NCBI GenBank assembly: GCA_013399305.1
Contig: VXAI01000035.1
Span: 1,849,297-1,913,296 of the forward strand
Origin: Rostratula benghalensis
Taxonomy: Eukaryota; Chordata; Aves; Charadriiformes; Rostratulidae
Direction of reading: 5' to 3'
Length of the DNA stretch: 64,000 nt
Of the stretch, positions 35,249 to 46,729 are shown piece by piece; position 1 is the stretch's first letter; every line of letters begins with the position of its first letter. Under the pieces are notes generated by a model, which was given only the letters and a program-made list of their open reading frames with translations, did no database searches and was not told the DNA's origin. Both the position numbers and the translations under genes were made by a program.

Positions 35249-36215
35249 CACAGAATACCAGGGATTGGAAGGGACCTTGACAGATCATCCAGTCCAATCC
35301 CCCTGACACAGCAGGAACACCTAGAGCAGGTCACACAGGAACACATCCAGGAGGGTTTTGAATGTCTTCAGATAAGGAGACTCCACAACCTCTCTGGGCA
35401 GCCCCTTCCAGTGTTCCATCACCCTCACTGGGAATAAGTTTTTCGTTATATTTAAGTGGAACCTCTTGTGTTCCACCTTGCACCCACTGCCCCTTCTCCT
35501 ATCATTGGGTGTCACTGAGAAGAGCCTGGCTCCATCCTCCTGACACTCACCCTTTACATATTTATAAACATTAATGAGGTCACCCCTCAGTCTCCTCCAA
35601 GCTAAAGAGACCCAGCTCCCTCAGCCTTTCCTCATATGGGAAATGCTCCACTCCCTTCATCATCTTTGTGGCTCTGCCCTGGACTCTCTCAAGCAGTTCC
35701 CTGTCCTTCTGGAACTGAGGGGCCCAGAACTGGACACAGTATTCCAGATGAGGTCTCACCAGGGCAGAGTAGAGGGGGAGGAGAACCTCTCTGGACCTAC
35801 TGACCACAACCCTTCTAATACACCCCAGGATGCCATTGGCCTTCTTGACTACAAGGGCACAGAGCTGGCTCATGGTCACCCTGCTGACCACCAGGACCCC
35901 GGGTCCCTTTCCCCTACGCTGCTCTCCAACAGGTCAGTTCCCAACCTATACTGGTACCTGAAGTTTGTTCTTGCCCAGATGTCAGACTCTACACTTGCCC
36001 TTGTTAAATTTCATTAATTCATTAATTTCATTAAATTTCTCTCTGCCCAGCTTTCCAGCCTGTCCAGGTCTCATTGGATGGCAGCACGGCCTTCTGGCGT
36101 GTCAGCCACTCTTCCCAGTTTGGTGTCATCAGCAAACTTGCTGATAGTGCACTCTATTCCCTCATCCAAGTGGTTGATGAAGACATTGAATAATACTGGG
36201 AGGAGAAGGTCTGAT
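35249..36215 (-). mobile_element. CR1 LINE with RT active-site box (group B), about 1 kb, longest copy in the window
   Basis: Minus-strand translation gives, in order, [40 protein letters not shown] (box FADD at 36125-36136), the DLDRLESW region, [57 protein letters not shown] and the C-terminal blocks ending in [10 protein letters not shown]. The 3' tail at 35249 is antisense CACAGAATACCAGGGATTGG. The frame is broken by a 17-bp repeat expansion (36006-36038) and by a small deletion near 35597. The catalytic aspartates are intact, but the N-terminal RT, endonuclease and ORF1 are missing. Confidence 0.96.
36006..36038 (-). repeat. short tandem expansion inside CR1 RT sequence
   Basis: TTCATTAA is repeated three times with slight variation. 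In the CR1 sense direction this falls in the LMKFNKG codons and adds about 17 bp compared with the copy at 33562, shifting the frame. Confidence 0.75.
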
Positions 36216-36528
36216 GATGATGCCCAGCACAATGAGGAGTCTGAGGTCCCTGTTCCAACTTTCAGAGCCAAGGCAGCTGCACAAGCATGCCCAGTGTCCA
36301 AAAGCTGGTGGGAAAATCTTGTTGAGGTGCTGGCCCGTGGTGATAGCGCGAAGCAAGGGGTGGTGGGTCATGGTGGCAGTGCCAAGCAAGGAGTGCAGGC
36401 TGCCTGAGCAGGAGCCCAGCAGCTGGTTGCAGTGAGGAGGAGAGGACAGTTCAAGTTCTCTCTTGCAGCATCAGCATCTCGCGGGGTTGCACTACTAGAG
36501 AAACCAGGCAGACAGCCAGGAAATCTTG
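36216..36528. other. unassigned spacer
   Basis: About 310 bp, G-rich in the centre, with an imperfect internal repeat (CGAAGCAAGGGGTGG and CCAAGCAAGGAGTGC). The edge nearest 36216 may still be eroded CR1. Confidence 0.45.
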
Positions 36529-36640
36529 AGTTACAGCCCTGATGCTGCCATTAATTTCTTATATGGCCTTGGGCAACTTGTATCACCTGCCAGCTTGGGT
36601 TTTTCCTTAGATAAAGTAGGGAAAATAGTTAACATCACAG
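36529..36640 (-). mobile_element. ancient MIR-type SINE relic, best of three
   Basis: On the plus strand the blocks AGTTACAGCCCTGATGCTGC, CATTAATTTCTTATATGG, CCTTGGGCAACTTGTATCAC, TTTTTCCTTAG and ATAAAGTAGGGAAAATAG follow the reverse complement of MIR (CTGGCTCTGCCA, TTA..AGCT.TGTGACCTTGGGCAAGTCAC, CAGTTT.CTCATCTGTAAAATGGGGATAAT). Over 100 bp of colinear similarity supports the call. Confidence 0.8.
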
Positions 36641-37019
36641 ATTTATAGAGCTTAAAGCTCCACAAAGAAGAGTCTGGTCTGGCTTCTCTATATCAAAAAA
36701 AGCTTTAATTTCACTCAGTTGTGCCTGAATCGAGGCCAATTGCTTATGTTTGACCAATATATATCTCTCCATCTCTCACAGAAGAACAACTTATCTTCAT
36801 CTGAAACATCAAGAGATGGAGGAAAGCCAGCACTTCCCTTGGTATTTTCCCCCCTGTGATTAATTCCCATCCCTATCGAGCGTTCAAGTTTCATTTCCCA
36901 TACGAATTCTGGGGGATTCTTCTTTTAGCCACTACTCCTGACAATGCCTTTTTCTGCTAAAGGAAAGTGTTTGCATGATTCAGTATTTGTCCCCATGGCT
37001 TATCCACACTCGTTGGTGG

Positions 37020-37490
37020 GCTAAGGGCAATAATGGCAAAGATAATTAAAATCTGCCCAGTGCTTTGAAATATTAAGCCCATCTCTACGGGCTGTTATCC
37101 TGCTCAGTGTCAGAGGTACCACTGACAAGTACTTGACTTCAGCCTCTCAGGCGGCGCGCAGCTGCCAGAGAAAACCAAGAGTGGAAAAGTACTATCCCTT
37201 CAGAAAAACAGATGTTGCAGCTCCAATTTGTCTTCTGCCAAGACAAAGGCGATGCACTAAATTGATCTTTTGTAAAGGATTTCGTTTTGCTTCCAAGATT
37301 AATATCACAACAAACTGGGAGGCACCGTTCCTCAGGGTGCAACGCTATATTGCGGAACTGAGCCTAAATACCCACGCTGAGCATAATTCAGTTAGCCTGA
37401 AACTATGTCTGCAGAGGGGGGAGATAAACTTTTTCCATCCAGTAGCCTGTTATCTAAATAATCTCTCTATCTCAGAACACAAAAGCTGAC
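37020..37490. promoter_or_regulatory. candidate conserved noncoding element
   Basis: Repeat-free, with retained CpGs (CAGGCGGCGCGCAGCTGCC, GCAACGCTATATTGCGG) and AT-rich factor-like cores (GATAATTAAAATC, ATTGATCTTTTG, CATAATTCAG). An open plus frame of about 118 codons spans 37133-37489, but it opens at TTG and matches no family I know. Regulatory texture is a guess, and a coding exon is not excluded. Confidence 0.28.
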
Positions 37491-38256
37491 CACTCGGCTT
37501 CAAAGGCAGGCAATAGCTTCTAGGCTTGAGGCTGCTCACCATGGAACACCAGTGGTGGTCCTCAGAGCTCTCGCTGGTGGCCTTCACGGGGCTGCTTGGT
37601 CACACAAAAGGAAAATAGGAATGAAGGGATGGGAATGATGACCCAGGCCGTCCTGTGAGATGGTTGGAGGGCTCTGACTAGAGCCAGCCGTTTTCACCGG
37701 CCAGGAAACTTCATCTCAAGTCATGCAACAGGGTAAAGGACACCCAGCCAGGGCTCCAGCTCATGGGTAAAGTCACTTCTCGACACCTTGCACGGAAAGG
37801 GCACTCTTTATCCACAAACCAGAAACACTGCAGTGTTTTCTGGCTTTTCACCCTAGGACCACATGGGCTCGTCACCATTAATGGCATCCTCCTGTGGTAT
37901 TTTTTGCCCCTTATACAAAGTGACCACCCCCTTCCCAAACACACAGACATGGCTATCCTCCCCTTGCTGATGGGAACATGTCTTCACCAGCCACTGCTGC
38001 CTTTCTCCTCAGCAGCATTTGCACTTCAGCAAAAGGACTAAAAAACCCTCCAGCATACAATTTAAACACATTGATTCCATGCTCCTTAGAACAACAAATA
38101 AGTCCCTTTTTTTTTTTTACAGGGTGTATCCAATTAACAGATTGAAAGAAGCACATTCTTCAGATCACGGTAGTCTCCTTCCATGCTTCTTCAGCCATCT
38201 GAATAACTGCAAATAAATTCCATGTACTTGTTTCACCAATGACCAGACCGAAGTCT

Positions 38257-38275
38257 ACACACACACACACACACA
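38257..38275. repeat. (AC)n microsatellite
   Basis: 19 bases of alternating A and C, about 9.5 repeats, with no interruptions. Confidence 0.92.
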
Positions 38276-39698
38276 AGGTGTAATGGATCAACAAAAATGA
38301 CTGGACAGAAAGGAGCTGTTAGGATTGTGGGTTTGTTGTTTTTTTTCTCTGCACTGGAGGAATTCTTTTACAACAATGGAAAACACATGTAATGCACTAC
38401 CTCAAGACAAGAGCAATTCTCACAGGTGCATGGAAGCACACCTCAACCAAGCTGACCCCTTTTCTGCTAGGGCTAGTCTACACAAGGAAGTTTTTCAAGC
38501 CTAATTATATCAGGTAGGAGTGTGAAAACACAAAGACATCATCCCTACTCCAACAAAAAGCCCTGGTATGGATGCAGTGCTACAAAAGAAGGGATTATTT
38601 TATTTTTTCCTTTCTAGTCTAGCTACTTCTGTTTGGGTAGCTCTGATAAACTACACCAGCAAAAGAAACCTCTTGGCTCGAGTAACTGTGTTTCCAGCGT
38701 AGGTTGCCAGTCCAGCGGTATCTCTATGTCAGCACATTCCTCCTGCCAGAGAGGAGAGACCTAACGCTGAATTCTCTGAAGTTTTTACCTGGGATAGAGG
38801 AAGGCTAAAAGAAGAATCAGAAAATTCAATATATAAAAGGATGCTGAGATGCAGTGTGGTGAGGGGAAAGCTCCAGAGGCTGGTCCAGCTCCAGCCATGC
38901 CCTCTCATCTGCGAAGAGAGTTTCTTGTTGGAGATGGTCCCCAGCCAGAGGGTCACTCTGTGACAACATGCAGTCATTCCTGGGCTTCTGGCATGACCCA
39001 CTGCCCACATCAGGCTTCTGCTTCATGTGGAGGGTTGTAGCTGGAGCTCAAGGGTTTTGGTCTGGGCTGTTATGAGCACAGCAGGTTGTGAGATGGGTAC
39101 CCAAGGTCACAGATACACCACACTCTAGGGATGCGATGGCAGAAAGTGTTTTTTTTAACCCAGAAATCAAAAAAGGGTGTCTCTGGTGTTACTCTGGAGT
39201 TACCTGGAGATACACTGGACATTTTCAGGCTGTGGGATTCACCTTTCCCTCCCACTGCTACTGAGTCTAATGTTTGCCTAATGTACTCTCACAGGCTGGG
39301 TTCCACCTGCTGTAGTCATGAGGGCGACTGCAACACAACCAGAGCTCTTCTACAGGGAAGGTTAATCTGAATGACCCCGTGCCAGGTATACACCACCACT
39401 GGCAAATGGGCGCCTGTGGGGCAAGATACATCCTTCTCCCCTGCCCTCTTATGCAGCTTTGTGCAAGTAACCTGTGAGTTAGGTCTCAGGTAGGTCTCCT
39501 ACCTCAGGTAGGACGGTCTGAGACCCTCTCCATTCTTCCTGCTCTGACCACTGGACTCCTTTCCAACACCACAGGCAATCTCAGTGCCCCATTTAAAACG
39601 CCTTCAAGGCTGTGGCCAGGGCCCCTTTCCTTCGCATCCTCTGGAGCAGCAAGTCCCACCTTGCAGAGCTGCACTGGCTCATTGCCCTCACTAATCCA

Positions 39699-39724
39699 GG
39701 GCCAGGGTAGGGGGAGTGGGGGGG
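39699..39724 (+). other. G-quadruplex-forming motif on the plus strand
   Basis: Four G tracts (3, 3, 5 and 7 G) separated by loops CCA, TA and AGT. This fits the G3+N1-7 pattern. Confidence 0.7.
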
Positions 39725-41008
39725 TGGCGTGGTGTTTGTTGGGCTTTTCTTCCTTAATCAATCCCCAGAAACCAGCTTGCATGAGGCTTTGTGTTTCTGC
39801 GGAGCAAATTCCACAAGCAAGGTGTAAAAGTAATTAAGGCGCCAGGCTTCAGCTCTCTGACACTGCAATCAGTGAGCGGTCCCCAGGCAGCCACCTGCAC
39901 AATGAAAGCCCAGCAAAAATGGGGAGAACGAGGCAGGGGGGGAAATCTAAAATCTGCAGCTTTTAGAAAGCCACATCATTTTCTCGGTCCATCTCTCTGG
40001 AGGCCAAGAGATAAACAGCACTGCCCCAAGGAATTTCCTTCCTCAAAGGTGGGAACTGGCCGAGAGCAGCCATGGCCTCCCATCCTCCGATGACATCAGC
40101 TTCCTCGGGCGTGGGGCGAGGGGGACTTCAAAGGAGGATTCAGGGGAAAAAGCCCTCCAGTGAGAACCAAGAAGGTCTGCTTTCTGGCCTGGAGGCCATG
40201 TGGTGGAGCCTCCTTGGCAGCAGTTTACCCCAGCATGCCCCGGAGGGACAATAAAAAGGGGAAGGAAAAGGTTAGGGCAACAGAGGCAGCCACACAAAAG
40301 TGGCCACAGGGCTGGCACCAGTGAGAAACTGCTGTTCCAGTTACCCCAGCCAAATGGTCCCAACACAGTCCCATCTCTACCGACACCTTGCCAGAAGGCC
40401 ACCAGTTTCCTGGAGCTCGTGCCCCTGGGCTGAGCTCATTGTGAACTTTCAGATGCCACATCCAGGCTGACCTTCAATGTGGTCTCTAAAGATGCTACGT
40501 GCACTTCCTTCTCCCTGCTGCTTCCCTACCCTTAAATCCTGAAGACCTGTAATATCTTTGCAGTCCCCAGCCCTATCCTAAGTTCTGTTGAAATTTGGCC
40601 AAGAACTTCCTGGGGGAAGAGGAAAGAGAAAGGACTGGCAGGCACACACAGTGACATTATGTTCGCATAAGCTCCATTTCCTTAGGAAACCAGGCTAAAA
40701 ATAATAGTCAAAAAATGTTGGGCAATTGCCTTCAACTCAACATCTCTCTCTAGACAGGAAGAAAGGAAGGAATTAGCAGACTGGAGGTTATATTTCAAGG
40801 TTTGCCTAAGCATAGAAATTAGAAATGAAATTAAGAAGATGTATTAGGTCGTCTTGCCCCTCCCTGGGGGAACAAACCTACAGCTGTTTCCCTTAGGATA
40901 CTTTTTAGTGGAGAGTGTAGCTCGGTTTCCAATGATCCAAATGATGGAGCTTCCATCAGTTTTCAACAGGGACCCATTTCTTTGCTTACAGATCTTTTTC
41001 CCTTTTCC

Positions 41009-41027
41009 TTTTTTTTTTTTTTTTTTT
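41009..41027. repeat. poly-T tract (19 T)
   Basis: Uninterrupted T run followed by AATAAAG. Confidence 0.85.
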
Positions 41028-41718
41028 AATAAAGAGATTTACCTTTTTCATTCATTCACTGGGTTTCATCTCATCATTTCTCGCACACCCCCCTTAATTG
41101 TTTTATAAACTCAGTAGAGTAGAAAGGTAAATAGAAGTGTCCACACATGCCACCTGCATACTTCAAATAGCATCACAGGGTTCACTTTGAGCTTTTGGCT
41201 GCCTGAGAGGCTTTTATTCAATATGGCCTCATGGATTTTAACTGTGTTTTTCCGGGGAACAAAAAATGCTTTTGATTAATAAATTCCAGGGGTTTTTTTC
41301 AGTCTGAGTTTTTTTGGACTTCCCACCTTGGCCTCATTTCAGCTTGAAGCTGAAGGGCCCAACCCACTCAAAATATCTTCCAGAGGGTTTTCTCACTCCC
41401 CTTGACTTTTCTACTTTAGTTTTCTATTACATAATTAAAAGCTATTGAAAGGGAGGGGTTACTTTAATACGGCATTATGCCAAGAAAATAGCTCTGCTTT
41501 TTTATACCACGCAGCTTCTTCCATCATACACCAGACTTATGCTTTTCAGCAGCCCTATAGATCTGGTGACATCCACCTCATGCTGCGCACACAAGCCCCC
41601 GAGAGGAGAGGGTCCCACTCTCTGTGCAGGCTATCGCTGCTTCCTGGAAACATCAGGGCAAGCTGTATTTCCCAGGGAACAACTTTGCCCCAGCCCTGAT
41701 CATTAACTGAGATGAAGA

Positions 41719-41866
41719 CAGAGAATCATGGAATTGTTATGGTTGGAAGACACCTTTAAGATCATCAAGTCCAACCACTGAGGTAGCACTGCCAAGTTAC
41801 CACTAAACCATGTCCCTCAGCACCACATCTACACATCTTACTGGAGGTAAATACCTCCAGGGATGG
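41719..41866 (-). mobile_element. older CR1 LINE 3' end, interrupted
   Basis: Antisense CR1 terminus: AATCATGGAATTGTTATGG, TTGGAAGACACCTTTAAG, ATCATCAAGTCCAACC, then CTAAACCATGTCCCTCAGC, ACCACATCTACACATC and TACCTCCAGGGATGG. It stops exactly where the tail of the next CR1 begins (41867). Confidence 0.85.
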
Positions 41867-42130
41867 AGAATCACAGAATCACAGAATATCACAGCATCAA
41901 AGAATATCAGGGATATCAAGCTCATCCAGTCCAATCCCCCTGCCAGAGCAGGAACACCTAGATCAGGTCACACAGGAACGTGTCCAGACGGGTTTTGAAT
42001 GTCTCCAGAGAGGGAGACTCCACAACCTCTCTGTGAAGAAGTTTTTCCTCATATTTAAGTGGAACCTCCTATGTTCCAGCTTGCACCCACTGCCCCTTGT
42101 CCTATCATTGGATGTCAACCAATGAGAAAC
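41867..42130 (-). mobile_element. CR1 LINE 3' end (group B) abutting an older CR1, internal deletion
   Basis: Several antisense tail units (GAATCACAGAATCACAGAAT) open the copy, followed by AATCCCCCTGCCAGAGCAGG and the C-terminal region (minus: [25 protein letters not shown]). About 36 bases are missing at 42031, where CTCTCTG joins TGAAGAAG. The copy at 11271 has both ends of this gap flanked by CTG, so a short-homology deletion is likely. Confidence 0.92.
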
Positions 42131-43311
42131 CACTTTGCTGCTTGCAACCAGCCCCTTCCAAAATAAACTGCAGTGCAAGGTGCCCAAGACTTTGTTTCTC
42201 CCCAACACTGCCTGGTCGCTCGCACGGTCAGAAGAAACTCAGCAATGGTCCAACAGCTCCATCTGCTGCCCCCCACCCCGGCCAGACAAGGTGGCAGCTG
42301 GCAAACCCACCCCACATGGCAGGTCAGGCAATGACAAAGGCCTGAAGGGAGGTAGAACCTACCTCAGGGAATTAGGATGTGGACAAGTCACTTGTCTCGC
42401 TGCAGGACAAGTGAAATTAACTTCTTCTATCCAAGCTATGTATTTGAAGCAGGTCTGAATTTGACAGTAAAAATCCAGCTGCTGACCCAGCACAAGATTG
42501 AGGAGGTACACCAGGAGGAATCAGTGCTGTCACATAGGGTTGACAGAGAACTATATTTCTTTTTGCTACTTTTGCAGCTACAGAACATGAAAAAAACCGC
42601 CATGAGCTATAATCAGCTTCAGCTTCTTCACCCTAAGCACAAACACACCGAGGCTTTGACCTAACCTCCCCCATCTTTAACACGCCTGTTCCACATTCAG
42701 AAGCAGAAGATGTAAAGATGTGTGAGTAGATGCAGTTTTGGCCATAGTGAGGGGCCCGTTTCATAGGATTTTGTACTGGTTTCTGGTATACTCACACCTC
42801 CCTGATGGATAGCAGCACATCCACAGCTGCCAGCAAACACAGCGAAGAAATGCATGCATATTTGAGATTCATCCCCCAGCAGCTCCTGGATTCCTTCTGC
42901 ACCTTGTAATCTCGCAAGAGCCACCACTGCACCCGTATTTCTGTGCCTGATCCCCTGCTAACAAATGTCCCCTGTAACTGGGAACTGCTGGGAAGACAGA
43001 GAAAGGCTGGTTCTGTAGTTGGGATGGAAACCCCACATGGGGACTATCTCCCAGAGTGTTTATGGGTCTCGAGGTCTCCACAATCCTGCACTGCAGAAGT
43101 CCCACGGGTCCATATCCATTCCCCGTACACACATCTGACCTACAGCCAACTCCACTCTTCTCCTGAGCCTCCTGCTTCACCGAGCCTAGCACCGCCTGCA
43201 GTTTCCATAAAACCAAGAAGTAGATCCAAGGCCGTATTAGGCATCATTAGAGGATACTAAATGGTGGTTCCAAGAAGTTTGAGCACTTCCCTAAGCGCTG
43301 GTGGCTGCGCC

Positions 43312-43349
43312 TGAGTCAGTCTCACTCTCTGCCCTTCTCTGCTGAGTCA
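43312..43349. promoter_or_regulatory. paired AP-1 / NF-E2-like sites
   Basis: TGAGTCA occurs at 43312-43318 and at 43343-43349, 31 bp apart, close to three helical turns. The second copy sits in TGCTGAGTCAC, the classic NF-E2/Maf-type extended site. Motif presence is seen directly; binding is not shown. Confidence 0.35.
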
Positions 43350-43649
43350 CTTTATCCCAAAGCATCTGCAGTGAGCGGAGAGCGAGGAGGAGGAAGAGAG
43401 GGAGCAGAGCCAGGACAGGATGTGTGGCAGGAGCAGAGGGCACCAGCCTGGACCTAGTCCCAGCTCTTCTGACGTTTGTGTTACCGGTGGGAAAAGTACC
43501 CTGAAAGTACAGCTTTTGGTGAGGGTCAAGCAGTGAGAGGAGGGAGAAGGACCATGGCATTCAAGCCCAAGCGGTGTATTTGGGGAGCAACAGTGTTGTA
43601 CCAAACTGAGAGGAAGAATCATATTTCAGAGTGGGTTTATGCCAGAATA

Positions 43650-43663
43650 TGTGTGTGTGTGTG
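43650..43663. repeat. short (GT)n run
   Basis: Alternating T and G for about 14 bases, followed by a CACATGTGCACGTG-type palindromic stretch. Confidence 0.75.
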
Positions 43664-44585
43664 AGCACATGTGCACGTGTGTATGAGCACCGTCTGTGCA
43701 TGAACACACTCACACATGGTTTTGTTTGGGCCAGGCATTCTGGCAAAGTCAACAAAAACTAATTGCAAACAAACTGCCTTTATCTTCAGCCCCCAAAACA
43801 GCTGCTTTCAACATTGCACCAGCAGGAGTTAAAAGCATCACTAGCTGTTGCTACACGACCCAGTAATTTGGGATGATATACCTTCCTCTCCATCCCAGTG
43901 CTTTCCATTTGCTGGCCAAAATGAACAGTGAGGTGCTGAGAGTCTGTTCATCTACTTACTCGGGGCTCAGCACCGCTTTTCAGGAGCACTATATAAATTC
44001 AGAAGTTGCCTGAAATAATAAATAACTGTGACAGGTACAGAAACAAAGCCTGTAGCTCTTGGGCTAATGTTTCCTCCTCCGGAGAGGTTTTTGTTCCCTC
44101 GTGTCTGCAGGACAGAACATTCCAGCCATGTTTCAGCACTGATGGGCCCTCAAGCCTCAGCCAGGAGAAAAGTCAGCTTTCTGGCAGAAAACCCTGACTA
44201 GCTCCTGGAACCGAGCGAAGAAAAGGAGAAAAGATGAAATACTTTGTTTATCATATCATGACATCACCATCATCACCAGAGAAAAATGCAAGTTCATCTT
44301 TCTTCCCCGGGATGGTCCATATGACCCGAATCCTGAGCGCTGCTGGATAACGCAGCGGTGTCCTTCCCCCTCCCTCGAGCTCTGGGACCCCAGTGTGGTC
44401 ACAGACACGTTTGACCTCATGGCCACCAACTTTTGACAGGGTGCAGATGCAACCCAGAAAACTCTCGACGCTGAATTGCCTTTGCAAGATAGAGGAGTCC
44501 AACAGTGATGTCTTCCCTCTCGGGTTGAGCCTCAGTGTGCTCGCAGAGCCACTGACTGCTTTGTGGCAAGCTGTCCTGGCATGAA

Positions 44586-45040
44586 GACGGGCCATGAAGA
44601 TGATCAGAGGCTGGAGCACCTCTCCTGTGAGGAAAGGCTGAGAGAGTTGGGATTGTTCAGCCTGGAGAAGAGAAGGCTGTGGGGAGACTGGAAGACTGCC
44701 CCTTCCAGTACCTAAAGGGGGCTACAGGAGAGATGGGGAGTGATTCCTTATCAGAGAGTGGAGTGATAGGACAAGGAGTAACAGTTTTAAAGTGAAAGAG
44801 GGGAGATTTACATTATGTATTAAGAAGAAATTCTTCACTGTGAGGGTGGTGAGGCACTGGAACAGGTTGCCCAGAGAAGCTGTGGAAGCCCCATCCCTGG
44901 AAGTGTTCAAGGCCAGGCTGGATGGGGCTTTGAGCAACCTGGTCTGGTGGGAGGTGTCCCTGCCCATGGCAGGGGATTGGAACTCGATGATCTTTAAGGT
45001 CCCTTCCAACTCAAACCACTCTAGGATTCTATGATCACCC
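44586..45040 (+). mobile_element. CR1 LINE, C-terminal ORF2 plus 3' end (group A)
   Basis: It starts at CATGAAGATGATCAGAGGC. It encodes MKMIRGWSTSPVRK-like sequence, then [15 protein letters not shown], and after a frame change MKEGRFTLCIKKKFF, VRVVRHWNRLPREAVEAPSL, EVFKARLDGALSNLVWWE. It ends AAACCACTCTAGGATTCTATG. 5'-truncated and frameshifted in the middle. Confidence 0.95.
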
Positions 45041-45567
45041 AGGACAGTGTACAGGCTCTGGGGAGTTGAGGAAGGATTTTTGCCCAGAAATCCTTTGCAT
45101 GTTAATTGTTAGCACGTCCTGGCACAGAGAACACACCCAGGCCTTTATAGAAAGTATATTATTTCCTCCAGAGGAAACAGTCACTTCAACTGGCATCTGT
45201 CACTCAGGGCACACAGAGCTGTGGCTCTCTGGAAAAAACCTACCTCTAAGGAAACGCCTGCCTTAACTCCAACACGTTTAGGCTAGCAAAGTCTTTTTCA
45301 TGGGTGGCTTCACCTCCCTCCTTTCGCTTCCCTTCCACCCCTGTCTCCCAAACTTCACTTTGATTTGTCAGTGCGCGCTGTGCTACTCTCCATGTACCTC
45401 TTTCTGTTCTCTCATAGCAGAGCAATTGTTGAAGACCTCACAGGACAGGTACACCACGTTACAGCTATTTTATTTTTCCCTGGTTTTGCTCCCAGAGCCT
45501 CCCACCAGGTAAGGTCCACCAGAACCAGTTTCAGGCTTCATGACAAAGAGCCTGCTTAAAAGGAAAA

Positions 45568-45579
45568 GGGGGGGGGGGG
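45568..45579. repeat. poly-G tract (12 G)
   Basis: Uninterrupted run of 12 G after AGGAAAA. Confidence 0.85.
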
Positions 45580-46729
45580 TTTCTACCGGAAAGAGGGGCC
45601 ACCGCTCTTATTCCAGGGGTAAAAAATGTCTGCAAGCGTGAACTGCTGTGACAACCAGAAATGCAGGAAAAATACAGTGGTGCATGGCAACGTAGCCAGC
45701 TGAGACATCCCTACGGTGAGGTCTTCCTCTGCCTAACTGGAACTCAGATTTAGTTGTCAGAAAGCTCCAGTAAATCTTTGCACTCGCATAAGACCGGAGT
45801 CTGGGGAGTGCTTTACCGCCCTGAAACGGAATGGAAAATCAGAGCTTCAAAATCCTTGCACAGGGATCATCTCAGGAGGGGAAATGGCACGGATCAACTG
45901 AAATGTTCATTCTGGTTTTAATGCTACAGACAACAGTGAAGGAAGATAAAACTGTGAAAAAAAAAAATCCTCACCACCATCCAGACCTCATGCTTTCCAT
46001 TTCTGAAATCACTTGGAAACATTTTCAGGGCTGGGAGATTTACTGAACTGACCCTCCTACTTGCAAACACAGACAGGTTATCCTAGATTACCATTTTCTG
46101 ATTGCAAAAACCCAGGCAGAAACTTCCTGACCAGACATTTTCCATAATTACAAACAGGAAAAAAAAAAAAAAAGCCAAATCAGAGCATAAAGAAAAAAAC
46201 AAAATACAGGCAGATTCCCACCTGATTAAAAAGTCATGCTTTAAAACATTAATTCAATAAGATGCTGCTCCTATGGAAGCCAGAGATCAGTCATTTCAAG
46301 GCACTGGCAGGAGCCCAGACAAACATGTGTTCAGTGGGAACAACACCCAGTGCAAAGGCACCACAGCCCTAAGCCACGTGAGGGACTAAAGATCATTCAC
46401 CCTCAAAAGCACCCTTTTTATGGGATTGGAGCAGGAAACCTCTATTCCCACCGTGGAAGCCAGCAGAGCACCCAGTGCTGGAAGAACTGGAGGGATCTCA
46501 GCAGACAACTGCTGCACAGAGTCTTGCACCAGCCCCAGCCAGCCCCAAATAACCTGAGATTCTGCATGGAGACAGGCAGAATAATTCAGACACACCATTC
46601 CTTTCTGTGAGTTCAAGGGGAATTTGTTCCCTCCAAGGGCTGGTAACTCATTTGAATGTTGAGTCAGAGATGACATTATGGGCCTGTCCTTCACAATCGC
46701 TTCAAGCATAATTTTGGCCTCAACAGTTT

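Larger units (their letters stand above)
36641..41718. other. long unique noncoding stretch
   Basis: No gene or transposon recognised over 5 kb. It contains an enhancer-like block (37020-37490), an AC microsatellite (38257-38275), a G-quadruplex motif (39699-39724) and a T tract (41009-41027). Confidence 0.55.
42131..44585. other. unique noncoding stretch
   Basis: No gene or transposon recognised. It includes a pair of TGAGTCA sites (43312 and 43343) and a short GT run (43650-43663). Confidence 0.55.

Noticed and set aside
36330..36400. Imperfect repeat with GCGAAGCAAGGGGTGG
   Set aside because: Only two loosely similar units. Not a minisatellite or array.
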